Counted from the first letter of the stretch, positions 25,292 to 33,835 are shown. The stretch is 41,620 nucleotides of DNA from Terriglobia bacterium (GCA_020073015.1 JAIQFZ010000035.1:1-41620); one strand, 5' to 3'. A program made the numbers and translations. The notes: generated by a model not told the origin, from the letters alone.

Positions 25292-25852
25292 CTATTTCGG
25301 CTGCATCGTCTGGGCGACCATCACCTGGCGCTTGAAATTCTCCATCATGCTTTGATCGAGCCGGACTTCGGTGGGCTTCTTGGCGAGCGTCATGGTGTCG
25401 ATCTTGTCCTGCAGCCGGAGCATCGCGTAGAACAGGTTCTCCGGACGCGGCGGGCATCCGATCACATAGACATCTACCGGGACGATGCGGTCCACGCCCT
25501 GCAGCACGGAGTAGGTATTGAACGGTCCGCCGACAGACGAGCAGGCGCCCATCGAGATCACCCATTTGGGCTCGGGCATCTGGTCGTAGATGCGCTTCAC
25601 CACCGGCGCCATCTTGAGCGTAACGGTGCCGGAAACGATCATCAGGTCGGATTGCCTGGGGCTGGGGCGGAAGACTTCCGAGCCGAAGCGCGCGATGTCA
25701 AAGCGCGCGGTCGACGACGCGATCATCTCGATGGCGCAGCAAGCCAGACCAAACGTCATCGGCCAGAGCGCCGACTTGCGCGCCCAGTTGAAGACGTAGT
25801 CCACCGTGGTGATCATGAAATTCTTTTCGAACTTGTTCTGGAGCCAGCTCAT
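25292..25852 (-). CDS. nuoB: NADH-quinone oxidoreductase subunit B (orphan nuoB)
   Basis: A 186-residue complex I PSST/NuoB subunit that holds iron-sulfur cluster N2, the last electron donor to quinone. All four ligands are present: the tandem Cys38-Cys39 in GLACCAIEM, Cys104 in GACSSVGG and Cys133 in GCPPRPE. The family signature [17 protein letters not shown] is also intact. It ends with a family-variable tail ([11 protein letters not shown]). nuoA, nuoC and the other subunits do not flank it. It is therefore either a detached copy serving a complex I encoded elsewhere or a second paralogue. A Rieske gene follows on the same strand. Confidence 0.95.
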   Translation of the reverse strand: MSWLQNKFEKNFMITTVDYVFNWARKSALWPMTFGLACCAIEMIASSTARFDIARFGSEVFRPSPRQSDLMIVSGTVTLKMAPVVKRIYDQMPEPKWVISMGACSSVGGPFNTYSVLQGVDRIVPVDVYVIGCPPRPENLFYAMLRLQDKIDTMTLAKKPTEVRLDQSMMENFKRQVMVAQTMQPK

Positions 25853-25981
25853 GGGTCCTCGTGCGGTACAGGATACCCGATCATGATACGCCCGGGAGTG
25901 ATGGAGATCACAGGGGAGCTGCGAACCCTATTCCACTCACCAATTCCCTTCGGTCCCGTCTAACCCCCGACGGGAGGCGTT

Positions 25982-26878
25982 ATGACGCAACAACGCAGGA
26001 CCAGTCTGTGGAAGGCGGTCGCAGTTGGCGCAATCGCAGCGATTTTCCTCATCTCCAGCGCACAGGGCTCGGACCAGAGTGGCAAGCTGACGGAAGAATT
26101 TCACAAGGTCTACCCGCTGTCAGCCCAGGGGCGCATTGAAGTCGAGAACCTCAATGGTCCGGTGCATATCAGCAGCTGGGACCGCAATGAGGTCAAGGTA
26201 GACGCGGTGAAGAGCGCCTGGACGAAGGAACGGTTGGAGGAAGCGCGCATCGAGATTCGCTCGGAGGAGAACAGTCTTTCCATCCGCACCGAGTATCCTG
26301 ACCACGATCAGACCTTCAACCGCGACGACCGGCATAACAACAACCCGGCCAGCGTGGAATACACCTTGACCGTGCCCCGTCAGGCGCGGCTCGATGAGAT
26401 CAAGCTGGTCAATGGCCGCCTCGATGTCCAGGACGTGGCGGGCGAGGTGCGGGCCTCCTGCGTGAACGGCCGCATTCAGGCGCGCAATCTGCAAGGGCCT
26501 GTCGAACTGGACACCGTGAATGGCGAGCTCGAGGCCAGCGTGAGCCAGCTGACTTCGTCACGGCTGAAGTTGTCGTCGGTGAACGGCGCGCTGCGTGTGA
26601 CCTTGCCGTCCGATGCGAAGGCGGATATCCAGGCCAGTACCATCTCGGGCCATATCTCCGACGACTTTGGACTACCCGTCAAGCGCCACCAGTATGTCGG
26701 CCAGAGTTTGCACGGCGAACTGGGGGGCGGGGGAGCGGAAGTGAGGCTCTCCAATGTGAATGGGACGATCGAGATTCGCCATGCGGGAGATAATCGTCCG
26801 CTAAGCCCGGTTAAGAACCTGGAACGCGATCATAACGACGGAGATAATGATAAGGACGATGAAGACGATGAGATCTAG
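25982..26878 (+). CDS. Exported beta-helix protein, DUF4097-like
   Basis: A 298-residue protein with a signal peptide (about 1-30; AVAVGAIAAIFLISSAQG). A repetitive beta-strand region follows with recurring 'NG.l.v.....' units: RIEVENLNGPVHISSWDR, IKLVNGRLDVQDVAGEVRAS, CVNGRIQARNLQGPVELDTV and LSSVNGALRVTL. This is the pattern of DUF4097/adhesin-like proteins. The C-terminal tail is strikingly acidic (DHNDGDNDKDDEDDEI), which might bind calcium. A GGGAGG ribosome-binding site precedes the ATG. Many such proteins are linked to envelope-stress operons, but no anti-sigma factor gene is adjacent here. Confidence 0.8.
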   Translation: MTQQRRTSLWKAVAVGAIAAIFLISSAQGSDQSGKLTEEFHKVYPLSAQGRIEVENLNGPVHISSWDRNEVKVDAVKSAWTKERLEEARIEIRSEENSLSIRTEYPDHDQTFNRDDRHNNNPASVEYTLTVPRQARLDEIKLVNGRLDVQDVAGEVRASCVNGRIQARNLQGPVELDTVNGELEASVSQLTSSRLKLSSVNGALRVTLPSDAKADIQASTISGHISDDFGLPVKRHQYVGQSLHGELGGGGAEVRLSNVNGTIEIRHAGDNRPLSPVKNLERDHNDGDNDKDDEDDEI

Positions 26879-26905
26879 GCGGATCGCGGTCTTGATCTTG
26901 GGTGG

Positions 26906-26960
26906 CGCAGCGCTTTCAGCGCTGCGATCAGGGTTCTGTTCTCCTCCACGGCTTTAGCCG
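26906..26960. repeat. AGCGCT and GGCTTTAGCC palindromic repeats
   Basis: CGCAGCGCT-TTC-AGCGCTGCG (26906-26926, 9-bp stem) and CGGCT-TT-AGCCG (26949-26960) fill the gap between the convergent DUF4097-like and methyltransferase genes. They may double as a bidirectional transcription barrier. The second matches the core of the hypC-hypD repeat. Confidence 0.6.
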
Positions 26961-26994
26961 CCGCGGTCGGAATGCCGCGCCGCTCGTCCCTTTC

Positions 26995-27747
26995 TTAGTA
27001 GATCGTGTACCCGGGCGCCGGATTGCGCACGTCCGGCTTGGACGCCATCAGCAGCAACGCGCCGATTCGCTTGAAGGCCTTCAGATCGTCGAGCGAATGG
27101 AAGGACGTGGTCTGGTAATTTTCCGGCGTGGGCGTGTCGTCGGGAATCTGCGCGTACTCCACTTTCTCGAAGGCATGCGCCTTCAGCAAGTCGACATACT
27201 CCGCGGCCGAGCGCACGTGCACCGGCACTTTCAGCTTGGGCACCCACTGCAGCGAATACGGATTGTCCTTGTAAAGATTGATCAGGATGAACAGGCGCCC
27301 GTGCGGCGCCAGCACGCGGAACAACTCTGCCAGCGCCCGATCCTGGTCGGGATAGTAGTAGAACGATTCGACGGACAGTACCTTGTCGAAGAAGTTTTCC
27401 TCCCAGGGGATCTGGGCGGCCGATCCGACTACGAACATCACGTTCTCGAATTCTTTCGACGCGGCGCGCGCCTGCCGGATCATCTCGTCGGAAATATCGA
27501 CGCCTACGACTTGCCCGAAACCCTGCGGCCCTTCGCCGACCATGCGCGCCAGCAAGCGCGTCGCCCAGCCCGAACCGCAGCCCAGATCGAGAATGCGCTC
27601 GCCCGGACGAAGATCCATGCGGCGCATGGTCTTTTCCGTAATGTCGAGGTGATGGTTCTCCATTTTCGGACCTTCACCTTGCTCGGCCCAGCGGTTGAAT
27701 TCCTGCTGGAGGCGATCGTCGGGGGATGGGGGTTTGCCGGGGATCAT
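26995..27747 (-). CDS. Class I SAM-dependent methyltransferase
   Basis: A 250-residue Rossmann-fold methyltransferase. Motif I is ERILDLGCGSGWATRLL (about residues 53-70), followed by the acidic loop VVGVDISDEMIRQARA and the post-motif ENVMFVVGSAAQIPWEENFF; this resembles the ubiquinone/menaquinone (UbiE-like) Methyltransf_11 group. The substrate is not predictable. The start lies 24 bp after the aroA stop codon on the same strand, so co-transcription with aroA is likely, though there is no obvious shikimate link. Confidence 0.85.
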   Translation of the reverse strand: MIPGKPPSPDDRLQQEFNRWAEQGEGPKMENHHLDITEKTMRRMDLRPGERILDLGCGSGWATRLLARMVGEGPQGFGQVVGVDISDEMIRQARAASKEFENVMFVVGSAAQIPWEENFFDKVLSVESFYYYPDQDRALAELFRVLAPHGRLFILINLYKDNPYSLQWVPKLKVPVHVRSAAEYVDLLKAHAFEKVEYAQIPDDTPTPENYQTTSFHSLDDLKAFKRIGALLLMASKPDVRNPAPGYTIY

Positions 27748-27771
27748 GGTTTTTCTCTGACAGCTCGTAGC

Positions 27772-29064
27772 TTACTTCGCAATCTTCCGCAGATCCTCGA
27801 AGAACGTCGGGTACGACACTCCGGCTGCATCCGCGCCGAGAATCGTCGTTTCGCTTTCGGCCCGCAGCGCGGCTACGGCAAACGCCATGGCGATGCGATG
27901 GTCGCCGAAGGAATCGAGTTCTGCGCCATGCAGCCGCTGGCCGCCGGGAATCCGCATGCCGTCGGGACGCTCCTCTACTTCCGCGCCCATCTTGCGCAGA
28001 TTGGTCGCGCACGCCGCAATGCGGTCCGACTCCTTCACGCGCAACTCTGTGGCGTCGCGCACTTCGATGCCATTCTCGGTGTAGGGGGCGACCGCGGCCA
28101 GCACGGGGATTTCGTCGATCAGCGCAGCGGTATCAGCACCTGAAATCGTTCCACCTTTCCAGGCTGCTCCGCACGCTTCGACCGTGCCCACCAGTTCGCC
28201 ATGGTGTTCCTCCAGTTGCGCGACCGAGATCTTCAATCCCATCTGGATCAGGATATCGAGCAGGCGGGCGCGCGTGGGGTTCATCAAAATGCCGGGGAGT
28301 GTGACCGCAGACCCCGGGAACAACGCCGCCGCACACAGGAAGAAAGCGGCACTGGAGAGATCACCGGGCACGAGAGCCTCGATGGCATGCAGCCTCTGTC
28401 CGCCGCGAATGCGCGCGGCATTTCCGCTCCGCTCAACTTCTGCGCCAAATGCCCGCAATGCGATTTCGCCGTGATCGCGCGTGCGGATCGGCTCTTCGAC
28501 GGTCGTCTCACCATCGCCGAACAAGCCCGCAAACAGCACGCACGACTTTACCTGTGCGCTGGCTACTTCCGGCTTGTAGTGGATTGCCTTGAGCGGGCCG
28601 CCTTGAATTTTGAGTGGAGGCCGTCCGCCCTCGCTCGACGAAATCTTTGCGCCCATTTCGGTGAGCGGCTTCATGATGCGCGCCATCGGCCGGCGGGAAA
28701 GCGACTCATCGCCGAACAACTCGCTCGCGAAGGGCTGACCCGCAAGAATGCCGCTCAGCATGCGCATGGTCGAACCGGAGTTCCCGCAGTCAAGCGCTTG
28801 CGCCGGAGCTTTCAGTTGGCGGCCCACACCGACCACCTCGATGGCCCCATGCTCCGTCCGCCGCCACTCTACGCCCATGGCACCGACGCAGCCGAGCGTG
28901 CTTTCGCAATCGCGCGCGGCGGAGAAGTTCTGGAAGCGGCTGGTGCCTTCCGCAATGGCCGCCAGCATCGCGTAGCGGTGGGAGATGGATTTGTCGCCAG
29001 GGATGCGCACCACCCCATTGACGGCGCGCGCGGGGCGAACCGATGCGGTCGTATCCGTAACCAT
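27772..29064 (-). CDS. aroA: EPSP synthase (3-phosphoshikimate 1-carboxyvinyltransferase)
   Basis: A 430-residue cytosolic enzyme of the shikimate pathway that joins phosphoenolpyruvate to shikimate-3-phosphate. Signatures: VRIPGDKSISHRYAML (Lys25 and Arg30 in the substrate site), DCGNSGSTMRMLSGILA (the PEP-binding loop), AQVKSCVLFAGLFGDGETTV, LRVKESDRI and GDHRIAMAFAVAAL near the C-terminus. The PEP loop reads GNSGST where the E. coli-type class I enzyme has GNAGTA; a Ser at the Ala position is more like class II (glyphosate-tolerant) enzymes. This is suggestive only. No other aro genes are next to it. A fragment of the GAGCTACGAGC repeat abuts its stop codon. Confidence 0.96.
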   Translation of the reverse strand: MVTDTTASVRPARAVNGVVRIPGDKSISHRYAMLAAIAEGTSRFQNFSAARDCESTLGCVGAMGVEWRRTEHGAIEVVGVGRQLKAPAQALDCGNSGSTMRMLSGILAGQPFASELFGDESLSRRPMARIMKPLTEMGAKISSSEGGRPPLKIQGGPLKAIHYKPEVASAQVKSCVLFAGLFGDGETTVEEPIRTRDHGEIALRAFGAEVERSGNAARIRGGQRLHAIEALVPGDLSSAAFFLCAAALFPGSAVTLPGILMNPTRARLLDILIQMGLKISVAQLEEHHGELVGTVEACGAAWKGGTISGADTAALIDEIPVLAAVAPYTENGIEVRDATELRVKESDRIAACATNLRKMGAEVEERPDGMRIPGGQRLHGAELDSFGDHRIAMAFAVAALRAESETTILGADAAGVSYPTFFEDLRKIAK

Positions 29065-29109
29065 AAACTTTAAATATAAAGGAGATTTCTGATCCGGGTG
29101 GATCGCGCC

Positions 29110-29514
29110 TTACTGCGTTCGCACTCGGCCGGCAGCCTCGGCGAGGATTTCCTGTGGTACTTCCCGCACGGTTACCGCGAACTCGAACTTCGGGGTCTCC
29201 GATCCGCGTCCCCAGCGATTCACTTCCCAGTGGGCACGGATGAACTTTACTTCGGGCTTCCCCGCAAGATCGAGCAACAAGGGAACTTCCTCGCGATAGA
29301 ACTTCTGCGGGAACGCGACGATGGGCTTGGGATCCCACGTCGTGCCGTCTCCTGAACCTTGCACGCTGACGTCGAGCGATTCCTGCTCGACCACGGCGGT
29401 GATGTCCAGCGTCAGCAGAAAGATCCGGCCTTCGGTGCGGCTCAGATCGAGGGCCGGGCCGTCTCCTTTGGCAGTAGCCACGGTTTTCTCAGGAACGAGG
29501 AAGGCTTCGATCAT
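29110..29514 (-). CDS. Hypothetical beta-rich protein
   Basis: A 134-residue soluble protein without signal peptide or membrane span. It is mostly short beta strands: RIFLLTLDITAVVEQESLDV, SVQGSGDGTTWDPKPIVAF, VKFIRAHWEVNRWGRG and KFEFAVTVREVP. The layout suggests a small beta-sandwich of the sort used for binding, but I recognise no named family. It lies 45 bp upstream of aroA in the same direction and is probably the first gene of a hypothetical-aroA-methyltransferase transcript. Function unknown. Confidence 0.65.
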   Translation of the reverse strand: MIEAFLVPEKTVATAKGDGPALDLSRTEGRIFLLTLDITAVVEQESLDVSVQGSGDGTTWDPKPIVAFPQKFYREEVPLLLDLAGKPEVKFIRAHWEVNRWGRGSETPKFEFAVTVREVPQEILAEAAGRVRTQ

Positions 29515-29621
29515 GGGGCGATTCTAGCAGAGGCAGTCGGCAAGTGACGGTCCAAAGGACGCCGGTACTCTGCCGAACCTCGCATTGGCAAGGTAGAATT
29601 CCGGCGTAGGAAATTGTCTCC

Positions 29622-31007
29622 ATGAAAATAGTGCTTTCTTTGTGTTTGACGACTGCTCTTTTCTGGACGCCAGCAATCGCTCGACCACAACACTCCGACA
29701 CCCAAAGCAAGAAGACCGCGGGGGTTGCGCCGCCCATGCGGGAACTCGACTGGGATACCTATCTCGACAAAGTACAGGGCGCATGGATGGGAAAGATGAT
29801 CGGCGTCACTTTCGGCGCTCCCTGGGAATTCCAATACCAGAACACGCCGATCGGATTCGACATCACCGATTGGCCGCTTTCTCCAACGCGCATGAAGGAG
29901 TACCGGGCGCGCGCGACCAACAAGCCCGGCGACTGGACCCCGATCACGAGCGAGGCTGACAATCAGAACGTTCACATCGTCCACGACTTCATTCTCGATT
30001 CAGAGAAAGAGCACCCCAGCTTCGGCATTCCCGACAATGACGACATCTACATCAATCTGCTGTTTCTCTATTGCATGCGCCGCTACGGGATTGACGTTGA
30101 TCCGGTCACGGTCGCCCGCGAGTGGGACAAGAAGATTCGCCAGGTGTGGCACGCGAATGACGCCGGACTCGCCAACATCCGCAAAGGCATCCTGCCTCCC
30201 GATTCCGGCAACCCGCGCAATAACCTGCACGCCGATGACATCGACTTCCAGATTGAGTCCGACATTTTTGGCATGATCGCTCCCGGCATGCCGCAAGTCT
30301 CCAACCGCTACGGCGAACGCATGGGGCACATCATGAACTATGGAGACGGCGTCTACGGTGGCATGTTTATTTCCGCCATGTACACGCAGGCGTTCTTCGC
30401 CCGGGACATTCGAGAAGTTGTCGACAACGGCCTGAAGGCGATTCCGGCGGAAAGCCTCTACGCCCAGACGATCCGCGACGTCATCCAGTGGCATGACCAG
30501 TATCCCAACGACTGGCTCAAGACGTGGCATCTGGTACAGGCCGAGTGGGGCGAAGTGGATCACTGTCCCGATGGCTACAAACAGCCATTCAATATCGACG
30601 CAAAGCTGAATGGCGCCTATGTTGTGATGGGTTTGCTCTACGGCGATGGCGATTGGTATAAGACCATGAATTACGCGACTCGTGCCGGCCAGGACGCCGA
30701 CTGCAATCCCGCGAACGCTGCCGGCATTCTAGGTACGCTGATCGGTGCGCACGCGATTCCCGCGCAGTATAGCGAACCGGTTCACAACACCTATTGGAAC
30801 AAGACGCTCGCCGGCCTTCCCGATTCCTACGAGGTGGATGCGCTCGCGGGCGATACCGCGCAGATTGGCCTCAAAATCCTGCTCGCGAACGGGGGAGAGG
30901 TCGTATCCAGATCCGGCAAGATGGTGCTGCGAATTCCTCAGCAGGACCCGGTCCCGCCCTCCGACCTGGAGCAGGTGAAGTGGGACGGCGACAAACCCGT
31001 CTTTTGA
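29622..31007 (+). CDS. Exported ADP-ribosylglycohydrolase-family protein
   Basis: A 461-residue protein with a signal peptide (MKIVLSLCLTTALFWTPAIA), unusual because most family members are cytosolic. The ARH/DraG-like helical domain begins at about residue 45 (KVQGAWMGKMIGVTFGAPWE). Magnesium-site motifs are divergent. The usual N-terminal TDDT appears as ADNQ (near 112-115). The C-terminal GxDxDT becomes GQDADCNPANAAGILGTLIG (about 355-375), keeping the two aspartates. DNDDIYINLLFLY matches a motif seen in exported relatives. The enzyme could cleave an ADP-ribose or another N-glycosidic bond outside the cytoplasm, but substrate and activity are inferred only from fold. It is monocistronic and convergent with the alpha/beta hydrolase gene. 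Confidence 0.85.
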   Translation: MKIVLSLCLTTALFWTPAIARPQHSDTQSKKTAGVAPPMRELDWDTYLDKVQGAWMGKMIGVTFGAPWEFQYQNTPIGFDITDWPLSPTRMKEYRARATNKPGDWTPITSEADNQNVHIVHDFILDSEKEHPSFGIPDNDDIYINLLFLYCMRRYGIDVDPVTVAREWDKKIRQVWHANDAGLANIRKGILPPDSGNPRNNLHADDIDFQIESDIFGMIAPGMPQVSNRYGERMGHIMNYGDGVYGGMFISAMYTQAFFARDIREVVDNGLKAIPAESLYAQTIRDVIQWHDQYPNDWLKTWHLVQAEWGEVDHCPDGYKQPFNIDAKLNGAYVVMGLLYGDGDWYKTMNYATRAGQDADCNPANAAGILGTLIGAHAIPAQYSEPVHNTYWNKTLAGLPDSYEVDALAGDTAQIGLKILLANGGEVVSRSGKMVLRIPQQDPVPPSDLEQVKWDGDKPVF

Positions 31008-31091
31008 CTTACCGGGGTCTCACACAAGGGGAATACTGACCCCGACTCGGCCGGCGTAACCAGCCACGAACCGGCCCCGGCTCGCAACCGG

Positions 31092-31892
31092 CTACGTCAA
31101 CGGCACGTCATCCAAAAACTGGCGCAGGGTTTTTCCGACCAGTTCCGGCTGCTCCCAGGGCGCGTAGTGGCCTGCCTTCGGGATGACTTTCAGTTGGCTG
31201 CCCGCGATGCTCTGGCGCATCAGCTCGCCGTCGGCAACCGTGGACAGTATGTCTTCTTCGCCAATTAGGATCAGCGTGCGGACGTTGATCGTCTTCAGGT
31301 CGGCCACTGAATCGGGGCGCTCTGCCATGCCGCGCTGGACCAGGCTGATATCTTTCGGCGACATTTTCCGCATCATGCGGCGGGCGCCCTCGACCACATC
31401 GGGACGCATGCCGACCGTGGTCCGGCCCATCAGTTTCGGAATCATTGTCTCGAGGAACTGCGCGGTTCCTTGCTCCAGAACGTCCGCGGCTGCCTTTAAC
31501 CGGTTCGATCTGGCTTCGGGCGTGTCGGGCTGAGGCCGCGTATCGCAGAGCACCAGCGCACTGACGCGCTCGCGAAAACGGCGCCAGAACTCAAACGAGA
31601 TGTATCCGCCGATCGAACAGACGATGAACGCAGACTTCCCGACTCCTGCCGCGTCCAGCACCCGCGCAACGTCCTCGGCATGCTTCTCCATGAGCGCGGG
31701 CCCTTCGCCGATTTCCGAGTCGCCGTGGCCGCGCAGGTCGGGGGTGATCAGCCGATAACGCGAATTCAGTGCTGGCGCGATTGGGTTCCAGAACTCGTGA
31801 TGACAAGGAAAGGGATGAAGCAGAATAACCGGAGGGCCGCTCCCCTGGATTTCATAGACGATCTCGGCGTCGTCGCTGCGCAGGCGGTCCAT
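31092..31892 (-). CDS. Alpha/beta hydrolase
   Basis: A 266-residue alpha/beta-hydrolase-fold enzyme. The oxyanion strand is PPVILLHPFPCHHEFW. The nucleophile elbow is VCSIGGYIS, with Ser at the expected place but Cys where the first Gly of GxSxG usually sits. Asp is probably in LILIGEEDILS, and the catalytic His is in PKAGHYAPWEQPE. Length and layout resemble 3-oxoadipate enol-lactonase/haloperoxidase-like esterases, but the substrate is unknown. No aromatic-degradation genes are nearby. It is separated from the PspC gene by a palindromic repeat. Confidence 0.86.
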   Translation of the reverse strand: MDRLRSDDAEIVYEIQGSGPPVILLHPFPCHHEFWNPIAPALNSRYRLITPDLRGHGDSEIGEGPALMEKHAEDVARVLDAAGVGKSAFIVCSIGGYISFEFWRRFRERVSALVLCDTRPQPDTPEARSNRLKAAADVLEQGTAQFLETMIPKLMGRTTVGMRPDVVEGARRMMRKMSPKDISLVQRGMAERPDSVADLKTINVRTLILIGEEDILSTVADGELMRQSIAGSQLKVIPKAGHYAPWEQPELVGKTLRQFLDDVPLT

Positions 31893-31948
31893 GGGAGCAG
31901 ATTAGAACACAACGGGCTACAAGAGCGGGATGCAAGGCTGGCAAGACG

Positions 31949-31987
31949 TAGCGCCGCCGTCCCGGCGGCTGTCCGGCCGGCGCTACA
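31949..31987. repeat. GTAGCGCCG...CGGCGCTAC palindromic repeat
   Basis: A 9-bp inverted repeat (31949-31957 / 31979-31987) encloses a smaller GC-rich hairpin and is flanked by related 8-mers, TGCAAGGC and TGCAAGCC. It lies 15 nt beyond the stop codon of the PspC gene (minus strand), the same placement as several other repeats here. Confidence 0.6.
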
Positions 31988-32002
31988 TGGATGCAAGCCG
32001 AA

Positions 32003-32320
32003 CTAGGTTGATACCGGCTGGCCCGCCGCCACTACCGGGTGAACTTCGGGCTCTTCGGGCACGATAATCCAGGCCAGGACGTAGGCGACCACACCGGGAA
32101 AGACTCCCGCCATGAGCGTCACGAAGACCCACAGGATACGCACCAGCGAGATGTCCAGATCCAGGTATGCTCCAAAGCCGGCGCAGACGCCCGCGATCTT
32201 ACGGTCCGACCGCGACCGGATCAGTTGCTTCGGCCGAGGCACAGTCCCAACTACCGTCCCGCAGTAGGTGCAGAAGCGTGCGTCCTCAGCGATTCCCTTC
32301 CCGCAAGCGTTGCAGTACAT
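32003..32320 (-). CDS. Zinc-ribbon/PspC-domain membrane protein
   Basis: A 105-residue protein. An N-terminal zinc ribbon, MYCNACGKGIAEDARFCTYC, has Cys3, Cys6, Cys17 and Cys20. A basic linker leads to a PspC domain (about 36-90) with RKIAGVCAGFGAYLDLDISL and a membrane segment LWVFVTLMAGVFPGVVAYVL. PspC-domain proteins are associated with envelope stress. The zinc-ribbon fusion is common in Acidobacteria, but no pspA or other phage-shock gene is adjacent. A GAGGGAG ribosome-binding site lies before the ATG. Confidence 0.88.
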   Translation of the reverse strand: MYCNACGKGIAEDARFCTYCGTVVGTVPRPKQLIRSRSDRKIAGVCAGFGAYLDLDISLVRILWVFVTLMAGVFPGVVAYVLAWIIVPEEPEVHPVVAAGQPVST

Positions 32321-32372
32321 AATCGCTCCCTCGATTAATGGTACGCGCGCGTGGTCCCAAATGTTCCAGGAT

Positions 32373-32420
32373 CAGCTCTTGGCTTTTAGCTAGAGGCTAA
32401 GGGCTAAAGGCTAAGAGCTG
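32373..32420. repeat. GGCTAA-type inverted/tandem repeat
   Basis: CAGCTCTTGGCTTTTAGC (32373-32390) and GCTAAAGGCTAAGAGCTG (32403-32420) are inverted copies matching at 16 of 18 positions around a 12-nt loop. Inside, the unit GGCTAA recurs three times. The element lies 9 nt past the stop codon of the TPR gene (minus strand). Confidence 0.65.
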
Positions 32421-32429
32421 CCTCTCGCC

Positions 32430-33665
32430 CTACTCCCGGTACGCCTCTTTCATCCGCTTCCGCGCCTTGTCGGCCTCGGCGTTGCCGCCGTTGGTGGCCA
32501 CCACCGCTTCGTATTTCTTGATGGCCAAATCGCGCTTCTGGAGTTGGTCATACATCTCGCCGGCACCGAGGTTCGCCTTCTGCAGCAATTCCGGATCGGC
32601 GCCCGCCACGTCGCTCACCAGTTCATAGGCGGCCGCTGCAGCCGAGTAGTTCTTTTCGCTGCGCAGCAAGTCACCCAATCCAATCGCTGCGATTTCGTAG
32701 TGCAGGTTGCCGTATTTTCCCGCTCGCCCGTTCTGCCACACCCGGCGATACTGCTCCTCGGACTCGGAGTTCTTACCCGAGGCCCGCAACAGGTTCGCTT
32801 CCTCGAGTGGGAAGAGATAATTGCGGGGGAACCTGGGGCTCAGCGCACGCGCGATTTCGAGGGCCTGGCCATAGCGGTGTTCTCTCCGCAGAAACACCAG
32901 GGATACAACCCCGGCGTCCACGCTGGTTTCGCCGTTGGCGTGGTAGGCATCGGACAGGTACTGAATGCCTTTTTCCTTGTCCCCGCTCAGCCCGACCAGG
33001 GCGACCGCCACCTTCACGGCCAGCGGCAGGCTGCCCATCACGTAGTTGTGGGTCCCGAGCACGAGTTTGGCATCCGTATATTTCGGATCCAACTCGAGAA
33101 CCCGTTCGTGGTCCCGGCGCGCGCCCACGGCGTTCCGCAGAGAAGAAAACCAGGCCCGCTCGATCAGCGCGGTGTAGAGGGCGAACTGCCCGCGTGTCAC
33201 GCCCCGCGCGTAGAGCATGTCCACATTGTTCGGGTTGTGCGAGAGTTCGGCATTCTCGAGCCGTTGCGCCTCCGCCACCAGGTGCTTGATGCGTTCCTTC
33301 TGGGCCGGGTCCGCCGGGCGGTGTGCTTGCCCGACGAAGCTATCGTTGGCGTACTCGCCGGTATTCATCGCGCCCATGCGATACAGTTCGCGCACCAGGA
33401 CCGCCGAAAGCAGGTGATTGATGGCAAACGGATCGTTCGGATGGCGCGCCTCCACCTTCTCGAAGTCCTGAATGGACCCCTCGTAATCGAGGTCATAGAG
33501 GCGCTGGAACGCTGTTTGATTCAGCGGATCGGCGGGCCGGTACGAAATCGGGGCAGCCGCGGCGGCCAGACAGCATTCCGCCCCAGCCAGGGGCGGATCC
33601 AAGAAGCAAAAGCCACGTTCGATCAAGTTTACCCGATTGGGCTCCCGGCCGATAAGAGGAACCAA
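32430..33665 (-). CDS. Tetratricopeptide-repeat protein, possible N-terminal frameshift
   Basis: A helical-repeat protein of about 390-410 residues. TPR-like units are visible (YEGSIQDFEKVEARHPNDP, HERVLELDPKYTDAKLVLG, YDQLQKRDLAIKKYEAVVAT). The N-terminus is a problem. No ATG exists in the frame; the only openings are TTG codons (33665, 33623), and the first 30 residues are not signal-like. The other frame reads LLLLGSA just before PLAGAECCLAAAAAPIS in this frame. Removing one C from the CCCC run (plus-strand GGGG at 33590-33593) would join them into a normal signal peptide. So this may be an exported protein with a frameshift mutation or a base error. Function unknown. Confidence 0.7.
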   Translation of the reverse strand: MVPLIGREPNRVNLIERGFCFLDPPLAGAECCLAAAAAPISYRPADPLNQTAFQRLYDLDYEGSIQDFEKVEARHPNDPFAINHLLSAVLVRELYRMGAMNTGEYANDSFVGQAHRPADPAQKERIKHLVAEAQRLENAELSHNPNNVDMLYARGVTRGQFALYTALIERAWFSSLRNAVGARRDHERVLELDPKYTDAKLVLGTHNYVMGSLPLAVKVAVALVGLSGDKEKGIQYLSDAYHANGETSVDAGVVSLVFLRREHRYGQALEIARALSPRFPRNYLFPLEEANLLRASGKNSESEEQYRRVWQNGRAGKYGNLHYEIAAIGLGDLLRSEKNYSAAAAAYELVSDVAGADPELLQKANLGAGEMYDQLQKRDLAIKKYEAVVATNGGNAEADKARKRMKEAYRE

Positions 33666-33835
33666 ATCGGCTATGTTGCTGTCCTACACGTTTGTGCAAA
33701 ATGGGAATTTCAGGGGTGGGTTGGGTAATTCTTGCCTTGCCGAACGGTTTGCCGACAGTGCGATGCTCTCATAACTATCTTATTTGCAACAATTTAATTT
33801 GGTGATCGGCTTGCCATTCCAAATTCAGCAACAGG

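Noticed and set aside
32373-32420. Operator site for the TPR gene
   Set aside because: The repeat lies downstream, not upstream, of that gene and resembles tandem repeats at other gene ends.
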